From an uncultured cyanobacterium (GTDB lineage: Bacteria; Cyanobacteriota; Cyanobacteriia; PCC-6307; Cyanobiaceae): a stretch of 8,187 nucleotides of DNA. Below are positions 1 through 5,770 of this stretch, in pieces. How positions within the stretch are numbered: position 1 is the first letter of the stretch; each line of letters opens with the position of its first letter. The notes beneath the pieces are model-generated. The model was given only the letters and a program-made list of their open reading frames with translations, was not told the DNA's origin and made no database searches. The stretch spans positions 1-8,187 of the forward strand of contig CAIOXF010000097.1 of NCBI GenBank assembly GCA_903862155.1, written 5' to 3'. The position numbers were made by a program, and so were the translations under genes.

Positions 1-733
1 ACACGGTGCCGCCGCTCCAGGCCCTGCGCGCTGGGCTGGTGCCACTGCCCTGATGCAGCAGCGAGGGGGCCGGAATTGTCGCCAGCTCCAGTCCCGCCAA
101 TCGCAGCCCCTGCCGTACGGCCGCCGCCGAGCAATAGGTGATCAGCCTGCCCTTGGGGGGCAGCAGGGTTGCCAAGGCGCCCAGAAACTCCACGGTCCAG
201 AGCTGGGGGCAGTGGCGCGGGGAGAAGGCGTCGTGCAGCACCAGATCCACCGTGCCGCTTGCCTGCTTCAGCACCGCAGCCATGGTGGATCGGGCATCAC
301 CCCAAAGCATCTGGCCCTGCCCCAGCGGGCTGCGCCACGTCTCGCGTTGCCCTAACTGGCAGAGAGGGTCTAGGGCCTCAGCCCGCCATTGGCTGCGAAA
401 GCTGGGCTCGGCCAGCGCCAGCCGCAGCGTGGCGGGATCCAGCTCCAGTCCCCACCACTGCAGCCTCAGCCCCCGGTCGTTGCAGGCTTCCAGGAGGGCA
501 GCAGTGTTGCTGCCGGTGCCTACGCACAGATCCACCACCCGGACGGTGGTGCCAGGGCTGAACCGCTCCAGCTCCGCTGGCGCCACAAAGGTTTCGCGAG
601 CCTCGCGCACGGCCCCGCGGCTGCTGTGGAAGCCCTCGCCGAACCGCTCGCTCCAGAGGCTGAAGCTGCCATCGGCGGTGCAGCGGCTCTCCAGCCCCTG
701 CTGGAGATCGGCAGCTCCGGCCTGGTTCAGCAG
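1..733 (-). CDS. MnmC-like SAM-dependent methyltransferase (3' end cut by window edge)
   Basis: Reading leftward from about 733, one open frame runs 244 codons to the window edge. Near residues 20-50 it carries TADGSFSLWSERFGEGFHSS, which resembles the start of the methyltransferase domain of MnmC, the bifunctional tRNA wobble-uridine (mnm5s2U34) enzyme. The SAM-binding motif I is VVDLCVGTGSNTAAL (about 66-80). A second family block, VLHDAFSPRHCPQLWT (about 165-180), parallels the DGFAP...PDMWT block of MnmC. Only the methyltransferase part is visible; cyanobacterial homologues are usually about 300 residues without the oxidase domain, so roughly 50 are probably missing. The frame has no ATG, GTG or TTG between its upstream stop (868-866) and the conserved core; the first is GTG at 610-608, already inside the domain. 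I place the start at CTG 733-731, overlapping the aroA stop (CTGCTGA), which suggests translational coupling. The family call is fairly secure; the tRNA substrate is inferred and the start uncertain. Confidence 0.8.
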   Translation of the reverse strand, partial: MLNQAGAADLQQGLESRCTADGSFSLWSERFGEGFHSSRGAVREARETFVAPAELERFSPGTTVRVVDLCVGTGSNTAALLEACNDRGLRLQWWGLELDPATLRLALAEPSFRSQWRAEALDPLCQLGQRETWRSPLGQGQMLWGDARSTMAAVLKQASGTVDLVLHDAFSPRHCPQLWTVEFLGALATLLPPKGRLITYCSAAAVRQGLRLAGLELATIPAPSLLHQGSGTSPARRAWSGGTV

Positions 734-2046
734 CGCAGGCGGGCCAGATCGTCCCAGAAGTTGGGATACGACACAGCGGCGGCACCAGGGCGCGCCAGGC
801 TTGTGTCGCCCGTGGCGCTCAGCGCCGCCACCGCCAGGCTCATCGCCACCCGGTGGTCGGTTTCGCTATCCACGGCGGAGCCCTTGAGCGGCGTCACGCC
901 AGTGATTGCCATGCCGTCTTCGAATTCCTCAATCCGGGCACCCATGGCTCCGAGCTGACGGGCCATCACCGCCAGACGGTCGGTTTCCTTCACCCGCAGC
1001 TCTTCGGCGCCCCGGATCGTGCTGATGCCCTCGGCATGGCAGGCGGCCACCGCCAGCACCGGGATCTCATCCACCAGCCGGGGAATGATGTCGCCATCGA
1101 TGCTGAACGCCTTCAGCGGGCCGTGGGTTACCCGCAGATCGCCCACCGGCTCGCCGGCCACATCGCGCTCGTTGAGCACCGTGATCCGGGCGCCCATCTG
1201 CTCCAGCACCTCGAGGATGCCGGTGCGGCTGGGGTTCAGGCCCACGTTCTCCACCGTGAGATCGGCGCCGGGGGTGATCGCACCGGCCACGAGCCAGAAG
1301 GCCGCGGAGCTGATGTCGCCGGGCACTACCACGGTTTGGCCCCGGAGGCTGGCGCCTGGCGTCACGGTTACAACTGTGCGCTCCGGCCCGCTCACCTCCA
1401 GCTGGGCCCCGAAGGCCCGCAGCATGCGCTCGCTGTGGTCGCGGCTCTGGGCCGGCTCGATCACGGTGGTGGCCCCCTCGGCGGTGAGGGCTGCCAGGAG
1501 CAGGGCGCTCTTCACCTGGGCCGAGGCCACGGGCGTGTGGATCGTGGCGCCATGCAGCCGTTGGCCCAGCACCGCCAGCGGGGCAAAGTTGCCCCCCTTG
1601 CGGCCATGGATCGTGGCGCCCATCTGGCTGAGGGGCTCAGCCACGCGGCGCATCGGCCGGCCCCGCAGGGAGCTGTCGCCGGTGAGCACGAAATGGCGCT
1701 CGCTGCGGCCCGCCAGCAGGCCCAGCATCAGCCGCATGGTGGTGCCGGAGTTGCCGCAATCGAGCACATCCCCAGGCTCCTGGAAGCCATCGAGCCCCAC
1801 GCCCTGCACCAGCACGGGTTCCCCGGCGCGGATCTCCGACACCTCCACCCCCATGGACCGCAGGCAGGCGGCGGTGCTCAGGGGGTCTTCTGCGGGAAGC
1901 AGCCCCTCGATGCGGGTTTTCCCCTCGGCAATGGCGCCGAACAGCAGGGCCCGGTGGGAAATCGACTTATCGCCCGGCACGCGCACATGGCCCTGCAGGC
2001 TGCCGCCTGCGTTCAGGTGCAGGGTGGCGCTGGACTGCTCGCTCAC
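727..2046 (-). CDS. aroA: 3-phosphoshikimate 1-carboxyvinyltransferase (EPSP synthase)
   Basis: AroA transfers the enolpyruvyl group of PEP to shikimate-3-phosphate, the sixth step of the shikimate pathway to chorismate, in the cytoplasm. The 439-residue length is normal for the family. Visible motifs are PGDKSISHRALL (24-35, PEP/S3P binding), LDCGNSGTTMRLM (95-107, first signature), RGRPMRRV (128-135), SAQVKSALLLAAL (175-187), RDHSE (202-206), NPSRTG (271-276), the acidic residue of RLVDEIPVLAV (D326) that aligns with the catalytic Asp of the family, and LRVKETDRL (350-358, second signature). GDKS, SAQxK and RDHSE match the motifs used to define class II enzymes; the fourth (NxTR) reads NPSR. 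The start is GTG at 2046-2044, giving the usual short N-terminus before the first motif. It lies 36 bases after the rrf2 stop, with its own possible promoter in that gap, and its TGA overlaps the methyltransferase frame. Function is close to certain. Confidence 0.98.
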   Translation of the reverse strand: MSEQSSATLHLNAGGSLQGHVRVPGDKSISHRALLFGAIAEGKTRIEGLLPAEDPLSTAACLRSMGVEVSEIRAGEPVLVQGVGLDGFQEPGDVLDCGNSGTTMRLMLGLLAGRSERHFVLTGDSSLRGRPMRRVAEPLSQMGATIHGRKGGNFAPLAVLGQRLHGATIHTPVASAQVKSALLLAALTAEGATTVIEPAQSRDHSERMLRAFGAQLEVSGPERTVVTVTPGASLRGQTVVVPGDISSAAFWLVAGAITPGADLTVENVGLNPSRTGILEVLEQMGARITVLNERDVAGEPVGDLRVTHGPLKAFSIDGDIIPRLVDEIPVLAVAACHAEGISTIRGAEELRVKETDRLAVMARQLGAMGARIEEFEDGMAITGVTPLKGSAVDSETDHRVAMSLAVAALSATGDTSLARPGAAAVSYPNFWDDLARLRC

Positions 2047-2068
2047 GCGCGACGGCTCGATTGGGGCG

Positions 2069-2074
2069 ATCCTA
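2069..2074 (-). promoter_or_regulatory. Possible -10 box (TAGGAT) upstream of aroA
   Basis: On the minus strand TAGGAT (2074-2069) lies in the 36-base gap between rrf2 and aroA, ending 22 bases before the aroA GTG. It shares the eight bases TAGGATCG with the box before sds. No -35 element at standard spacing was recognised. It could allow aroA to be transcribed separately from ubiD-rrf2. Confidence 0.4.
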
Positions 2075-2082
2075 TGGAGGCT

Positions 2083-2517
2083 TCAACCCAAGATCAGGCC
2101 GCCATCTGCGCCCTGGGCTGCCCTGGCGCTGCGCAGGTCGAACAACAGTTCCTCCAGGGTGAGCTGGGCCAGTTCCCGCTCTAGCGCCCGTTGCAAGCGG
2201 GTTTCCAGCAGCTCGGTGACCTGGCGGGTGGCGGGCTCGCCCCCTTCCACCAGGGCCGCGGAGGGCAGGGCCTCCACCGCCGCCAGCACCTGGGCCAGGG
2301 CGATCTGGCGGGGGGGGAGCGCCAGGCGATAGCCCCCGTGGCGGCCACGCCGCGCCTCCAGCAGGCCGCTGCGCCGCAGCTTCAGCAGCAGCTGCTCAAG
2401 CATCGGTGCTGGCAGCGCCTGGGCCTCGGCCAATTCGCTCACCGAGCGCCAGGCCGGTGGGTCGAGGGCCAGCTCCAACAGGGCCTGGATCGCCTGCAGC
2501 CCGCGGCGCAACAGCAC
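2083..2517 (-). CDS. Rrf2-family transcriptional regulator lacking all cysteines
   Basis: This 144-residue protein has the Rrf2 layout. An opening helix (LLRRGLQAIQALLELA, 2-17) resembles the family's LSxKxxYALRALLxLA. A winged helix-turn-helix follows over about 26-80, with VSELAEAQALPAPMLEQLLL, LRRSGLLEARRGRHGGYRLA (the RG..GGY wing) and a P-x-x-I-x-L-x-x-V-L-x-A-V-E stretch at about 68-82. A dimerisation helix rich in Leu and Glu follows (about 98-130). Iron-sulphur Rrf2 members such as IscR and NsrR carry three cysteines after the wing; this protein contains no cysteine at all, so a cysteine-ligated cluster is not possible. It could resemble cluster-free members such as CymR, but the ligand and targets are unknown. 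Translation starts at GTG 2517-2515, sharing one base with the ubiD stop (TAGTG), so it is probably coupled to ubiD and may regulate its own operon or the divergent genes. Family secure, role unknown. Confidence 0.88.
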   Translation of the reverse strand: MLLRRGLQAIQALLELALDPPAWRSVSELAEAQALPAPMLEQLLLKLRRSGLLEARRGRHGGYRLALPPRQIALAQVLAAVEALPSAALVEGGEPATRQVTELLETRLQRALERELAQLTLEELLFDLRSARAAQGADGGLILG

Positions 2518-4088
2518 TAACCCTTGGCCGCCCCGGCCAGCCGCTCGAGCACGTATTCCAGGGTGTAGCCGAACAGGGCTGGATCGGGCTCGCTGGTGCC
2601 GAGATCGGCCAGGCCCAGTTCAGCCCAGCGGGCATCGATGCGGGCCTCCAGCTCAGCCGGCCGCTGCAAGGCTTCGCCCCAGGGATGGCGCTTCTCCGGG
2701 CCGATCTTGGTGGTGGCATCGATCGCCAGCCGTCCGCCGAGGCCCAGCCTTTCGCTGGCGAAGTCGAGGGTGTCGAACGGCGTGTTTTCCAGCACGAACA
2801 GGTCGCGCTGGGGATCCACCTGGGCGCTGATCGCCCAGATCACCTGGCGCGGATCGCGGATGTTGATGGCTTTATCCACCACCACCACAAACTTCGTGTA
2901 GGTGAACTGGGGCAGGGCGCTCCAGAAGGCCATCGCCGCCCGCTTCGCCTGGCCGGGATAGGCCTTGTCGATGGCGATCACGGCCACCTTGTAGCTGAGC
3001 CCTTCCATCGGCAGGAAGAAATCCACGATCTCCGGGATCTGCTGCCGCAGGATCGGCGTGTAGATGCGGTTGAGGGCGATGGCGAGCATCGCGTCTTCCT
3101 TGGGCGGCCGGCCGCTGAAGGTGGTGAAGTAAATCGGGTCGCGCCGTTGGGTGATGCACTGGATGCGCACCAGGGGCGAATCCTCCACGCCGCCGTAGAA
3201 GCCCATGTGATCGCCGAAGGGGCCGTCGGCCAGCTCCTCGCCAGGGGTGATCGTGCCTTCGAGCACCACTTCGCTATGGCTGGGCACCTCCAGGTTCACG
3301 GTTTTGCATTTCGCCAGCCGCACCCCTTCGCCGGCATAAAGCCCGGCGAAGAGCCATTCACTGAGCTGCACGGGAATCGGGGTGGCCGCCGCCATCACCA
3401 GCAGCGGATGCACGCCGATCGCGATCGCGATCTCCAGCGGCTTCCCCATGGCCGCCGCCTTGCGCAGGTGGCGGGCGCCACCGCGCACGCTCAGCCAGTG
3501 CACGGTCATCGTGTTCACCGACTGCTGCTGCAGCCGGTACACGCCCACATTCGGGGTGCCGGTTTCCGGGTCTTTGGTGATTACCAGCCCCAGGGTGATG
3601 ATCCGCCCGCCGTCGCCAGGCCAGGGGCGCAGCAGGGGCAGGGCATCGAGGTTCACCTCCTCGCCCTTGAACACCTGCTGGCGGCAGGGCGGGGTGAGAT
3701 CCAGATCGGGCCGCGCCTTCAGCACATCCAGCAGCACCGAGCCGAAGCGCACTGCCTCTCGGGCGCCTTTGGGGGGCCGGGGTTGCTGCAGCAGGGCCAG
3801 CCGTTCGCCGAGCTCCTCGAGCTCCTCGGCTCGCTCCATCCCCATGCTCCAGAGCACCCGCTCCTGGGTCCCGAGCAGGTTGATCGCCACCGGCATGGTG
3901 CTGCCGATCACGTTTTCAAACAGCAGGGCTGGCCCACCCAGGCCCAGCACCCGATCGGCGATGGCCGCCAGCTCCAGGTCGGGATCCACCGGGGCGGTGA
4001 TGCGCCGCAGCCTGCCCCGCGCCTCCAGCAGCTCCAGAAATCCCCGCAGGTCGCGCTGGGTGCGCCGGCTGAACCCCGCCGAGGCCAT
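2517..4088 (-). CDS. ubiD: UbiD-family prenylated-FMN decarboxylase (polyprenyl-4-hydroxybenzoate carboxy-lyase)
   Basis: UbiD removes the carboxyl group from prenylated 4-hydroxybenzoate using prenylated FMN supplied by UbiX. In cyanobacteria this serves plastoquinone-9 synthesis. The 523-residue protein matches E. coli UbiD block by block. Residue numbers here count from the ATG: RDLRGFLELLEARGRL (about 12-27), NVGVYRLQQ (about 180-188, with the conserved Arg after Tyr), RGGARH (about 202-207), VVLEGTITPGE and GPFGDHMGFYGG (about 274-300), ITQRRDPIYFTTFSGRPP (about 312-329), IPEIVDFFLPMEG (about 351-363), QFTYTKFVVVVDKAINIRD (about 394-412), ENTPFDTLDFAS (about 434-445) and LAIDATTK (about 454-461). 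I chose ATG 4088-4086; GTG 4121 would add 11 residues but leave only 19 bases before divergent comB. No clear Shine-Dalgarno precedes either. It is first in the leftward block, its TAG overlapping the GTG of rrf2. No ubiX lies in the window. UbiD identity is strong; the plastoquinone role is by homology and context. Confidence 0.95.
   Translation of the reverse strand: MASAGFSRRTQRDLRGFLELLEARGRLRRITAPVDPDLELAAIADRVLGLGGPALLFENVIGSTMPVAINLLGTQERVLWSMGMERAEELEELGERLALLQQPRPPKGAREAVRFGSVLLDVLKARPDLDLTPPCRQQVFKGEEVNLDALPLLRPWPGDGGRIITLGLVITKDPETGTPNVGVYRLQQQSVNTMTVHWLSVRGGARHLRKAAAMGKPLEIAIAIGVHPLLVMAAATPIPVQLSEWLFAGLYAGEGVRLAKCKTVNLEVPSHSEVVLEGTITPGEELADGPFGDHMGFYGGVEDSPLVRIQCITQRRDPIYFTTFSGRPPKEDAMLAIALNRIYTPILRQQIPEIVDFFLPMEGLSYKVAVIAIDKAYPGQAKRAAMAFWSALPQFTYTKFVVVVDKAINIRDPRQVIWAISAQVDPQRDLFVLENTPFDTLDFASERLGLGGRLAIDATTKIGPEKRHPWGEALQRPAELEARIDARWAELGLADLGTSEPDPALFGYTLEYVLERLAGAAKG
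3417..3432. repeat. 16-bp perfect palindrome containing a HIP1 octamer
   Basis: The sequence GATCGCGATCGCGATC reads identically on both strands. Its centre is GCGATCGC, the HIP1 element abundant in many cyanobacteria. It lies inside ubiD and encodes an alternating Ile-Ala stretch (EIAIAIG), so coding constraint alone could explain it. It is the only perfect HIP1 octamer I found in the window. Confidence 0.7.
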
Positions 4089-4104
4089 GGCTGGTAACGA
4101 ACGG

Positions 4105-4114
4105 TTCTTACTGT
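4105..4114. promoter_or_regulatory. Possible overlapping divergent promoter core between ubiD and comB
   Basis: The short space between the ubiD ATG (4088) and the comB GTG (4141) is the only divergent junction in the window, so promoters for both blocks should lie here or inside the opposite gene. On the minus strand TAAGAA (4110-4105) sits 16 bases before the ubiD ATG. On the plus strand TACTGT (4109-4114) sits 26 bases before the comB GTG. Both resemble weak -10 boxes and they overlap each other. No convincing -35 element was seen for either. This is pattern matching to a loose consensus only. Confidence 0.25.
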
Positions 4115-4140
4115 GGCGCACCCATCCGGCGGCTGCGGCA

Positions 4141-4902
4141 GTGCTGATCTCCTACTTCCATACCTCTGAGGCGGTGCCGGCCGTGCAACCCGTAGCCGAG
4201 GGCGGCCCGGACGCGGCCGTGGTGATCGACGTGCTGCGGGCCACCACCACCATTGCCTGGTCGCTGCAGAACGGGGCCGAGGCGATCCAGGCCTTCGCAG
4301 ACCTGGCGGAGTTGGAAGCGGCCGCCATGGCCTGGCCCGCTGAGAAGCGGTTGCGGGCCGGCGAGCGCGGCGGCAAGCGGGTTGACGGCTACGACCTGGG
4401 CAATTCCCCCCTCGCCGTGACCCCCGAGCTGGTGGGGGGCAAGCGCATCTTCATGAGCACCACCAACGGCACCCGGTCCCTGGCGGCCGTGCGGGCCGTG
4501 CCCCTGCTCGTCACGGCCTGCCTCCCCAACCGCACGGCGGTGGCCCAGCGCCTATTGGCGGCACAAGCTGAGCGGGTATGGATTGTGGGCAGCGGCTGGG
4601 AGGGCGATTACTCCCTGGAGGATTCCCTGGCCGCCGGCGCCGTGATCGCGGCAGCCCAGCAGGCCGATGCCGCTGCTGCCAATGGCAAAACCGTGGCCAC
4701 CGGCAACGACGAAGCCCTGGCGGCCCTGGCCCTGTGGCAGCAGTGGCAGCACGAGCCCGAAGCCTGCCTGCGCGCCGCCAGCCATGGCCAACGCCTGATC
4801 AGCATCGGCAACCATGACGCCGACTTCGCCTGCTGCGCCGCCCTCGACAACCTCACGATCGTGCCCACCCAAACCCAGCCCGGCGTGATCCAGGCGGATT
4901 AG
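4141..4902 (+). CDS. comB: ComB-like 2-phosphosulfolactate phosphatase
   Basis: ComB removes phosphate from (R)-2-phospho-3-sulfolactate, a Mg-dependent step of coenzyme M synthesis in methanogens. Homologues are common in cyanobacteria, where the physiological substrate is not settled. The 253-residue protein opens with LISYFHTSEAV, as is typical, followed by VVIDVLRATTTIAW (27-40, containing the conserved acidic residue D30), GERGGKRVDGYDLGNSP (74-90), GKRIFMSTTNGTRSL (about 100-114), WIVGSGWEGDYSLEDSLAAG (about 145-164) and a C-terminal block ending in LTIVPTQ. These are the family's main blocks in order. The start is GTG 4141-4143, placed directly before the conserved LISYFHT; an in-frame ATG at 4087 would add 18 non-conserved residues and overlap the ubiD start. 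No strong Shine-Dalgarno is visible. It is first in the rightward block and is followed after 41 bases by the Nit-like gene. Family assignment is strong; true substrate unknown. Confidence 0.9.
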   Translation: MLISYFHTSEAVPAVQPVAEGGPDAAVVIDVLRATTTIAWSLQNGAEAIQAFADLAELEAAAMAWPAEKRLRAGERGGKRVDGYDLGNSPLAVTPELVGGKRIFMSTTNGTRSLAAVRAVPLLVTACLPNRTAVAQRLLAAQAERVWIVGSGWEGDYSLEDSLAAGAVIAAAQQADAAAANGKTVATGNDEALAALALWQQWQHEPEACLRAASHGQRLISIGNHDADFACCAALDNLTIVPTQTQPGVIQAD

Positions 4903-4913
4903 CGCCCTCCCCC

Positions 4914-4919
4914 TACGAT
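4914..4919 (+). promoter_or_regulatory. Possible -10 box (TACGAT) upstream of the Nit-like gene
   Basis: TACGAT lies in the 41-base gap after comB, ending 24 bases before the GTG start of the Nit-like gene. It matches the loose TAnnAT -10 pattern and resembles the TAGGAT boxes found at comparable distances before aroA and sds in this window. No -35 match was seen at the usual spacing. If used, it would give a leader of about 18 bases. Confidence 0.4.
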
Positions 4920-4943
4920 TCGGCCGTTGGTTTCGGGGGTTCG

Positions 4944-5762
4944 GTGGGCAGTTTCCTGGCGGCAGCGGTGCAGCTCACCAGCACCCCCGATCCGGACGCC
5001 AACTTCGCCGCCGCCGAAGAACAGATCGAACTGGCGGCCCGCCGTGGCGCCGAGCTGGTGGGGCTCCCTGAGAACTTCGCCTTCATGGGCGATGAGCAGC
5101 GCCGTCTTGAGCTGGCTCCTGCCCTGGCGGAGCGCTGCAGCCGCTTCCTGGTCACCATGGCGCGCCGCTACCAGGTGACGCTCGTTGGGGGCGGTTTCCC
5201 CGTGCCCGCGGGCGAAGGCCACTCCTTCAACCGCGCCGAACTGGTGAGCGTGGAGGGCCAGGTGCTGGCCCGCTACGACAAGATCCACCTCTTCGATGTG
5301 GATCTCCCCGACGGTCACACCTATCGGGAGTCGGCCACGGTGACCCCGGGTAACCAGCTGCCTCCGGTGGCCGAGGTGCCCGGTCTGGGCCGGATCGGCC
5401 TCTCCATTTGTTACGACGTGCGCTTTCCCGAGCTCTATCGCCATTTGGCGGGGGCTGGCGCCGATGTGTTGATGGTGCCGGCTGCCTTCACCGCCTTCAC
5501 CGGAAAGGACCACTGGCAGGTGCTGCTGCAGGCCCGGGCGATCGAGAACACCGCCTATGTGGTGGCCCCGGCGCAAACCGGCGTGAATCACGACCGCCGC
5601 GCCACCCATGGTCATGCCCTGGTGATTGATCCCTGGGGCACGGTGCTGGCTGATGCCGGTGTGGCCCCAGGACTGGCTGTGGCGCCGATCGATCTGGGGC
5701 ATGCCCAGCGGGTGCGGGCCCAGATGCCAAGCCTGCAGCACCGCCGGCCGGCCCTGTTCTGA
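4944..5762 (+). CDS. Nit1-like carbon-nitrogen hydrolase, probable deaminated glutathione amidase
   Basis: This 272-residue cytoplasmic protein is a complete nitrilase-superfamily member. The Glu-Lys-Cys triad is visible: E43 in LPENFAF, K113 in YDKIHLFDVD and C156 in ICYDVRFPELYRHL. Further blocks are RESATVTPG (128-136), DHWQVLLQARAIENTAYVVA (about 191-210), THGHALVIDPWGTV (about 222-235) and a C-terminal QHRRPALF. These closely follow mammalian/yeast Nit1-type enzymes, which hydrolyse deaminated glutathione to alpha-ketoglutarate and cysteinylglycine as a metabolite-repair step; the cyanobacterial substrate is inferred from that similarity. The start is GTG 4944-4946, directly before the family's first strand (FLAAAVQLTST). 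A G-run at 4935-4939 may serve as a weak ribosome binding site, and a TACGAT box lies upstream. The stop is 8 bases before the amidase ATG, suggesting co-translation. Superfamily is certain; a different small amide substrate remains possible. Confidence 0.92.
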   Translation: MGSFLAAAVQLTSTPDPDANFAAAEEQIELAARRGAELVGLPENFAFMGDEQRRLELAPALAERCSRFLVTMARRYQVTLVGGGFPVPAGEGHSFNRAELVSVEGQVLARYDKIHLFDVDLPDGHTYRESATVTPGNQLPPVAEVPGLGRIGLSICYDVRFPELYRHLAGAGADVLMVPAAFTAFTGKDHWQVLLQARAIENTAYVVAPAQTGVNHDRRATHGHALVIDPWGTVLADAGVAPGLAVAPIDLGHAQRVRAQMPSLQHRRPALF

Positions 5763-5770
5763 GCCGCGCC

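Noticed and set aside
378..785. Minus-strand 135-codon frame starting with ATG at 785
   Set aside because: It lies one frame away from the methyltransferase and gives an Arg/Gly/Ala-rich product without motifs; the neighbouring frame has the conserved sequence.
138..887. Plus-strand frames of 130-249 codons at the left end
   Set aside because: They are antisense to the methyltransferase frame, which carries SAM-binding and MnmC-type motifs; their products are Ser/Arg/Pro-rich with no domain.
853..2332. Two overlapping plus-strand frames of about 440 codons opposite aroA and rrf2
   Set aside because: The minus strand here encodes a full EPSP synthase and an Rrf2 regulator with intact motifs; the plus-strand products are low-complexity shadows.
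3810..3827. Tandem 9-bp repeat (GAGCTCCTC twice) in ubiD
   Set aside because: It encodes a Glu-Glu-Leu pair of repeats within a predicted helix and is explained by codon bias in an acidic helix.
2406..4097. 563-codon open frame on the plus strand, longer than ubiD itself
   Set aside because: It lies antisense to ubiD and rrf2, and its His/Gln/Gly/Arg-rich product has no recognisable domain. Long antisense frames are expected in GC-rich genes with strong third-position bias.
3382..4140. Upstream extension of the comB frame, giving a 506-codon open frame
   Set aside because: The extension is antisense to ubiD, Ser/Arg-rich and without conserved blocks. ComB homologues begin at the LISYFHT segment, so the start is at 4141.
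4903..4943. Possible terminator after comB
   Set aside because: The gap is C-rich and contains only the TACGAT box; no inverted repeat with a T-run is visible.
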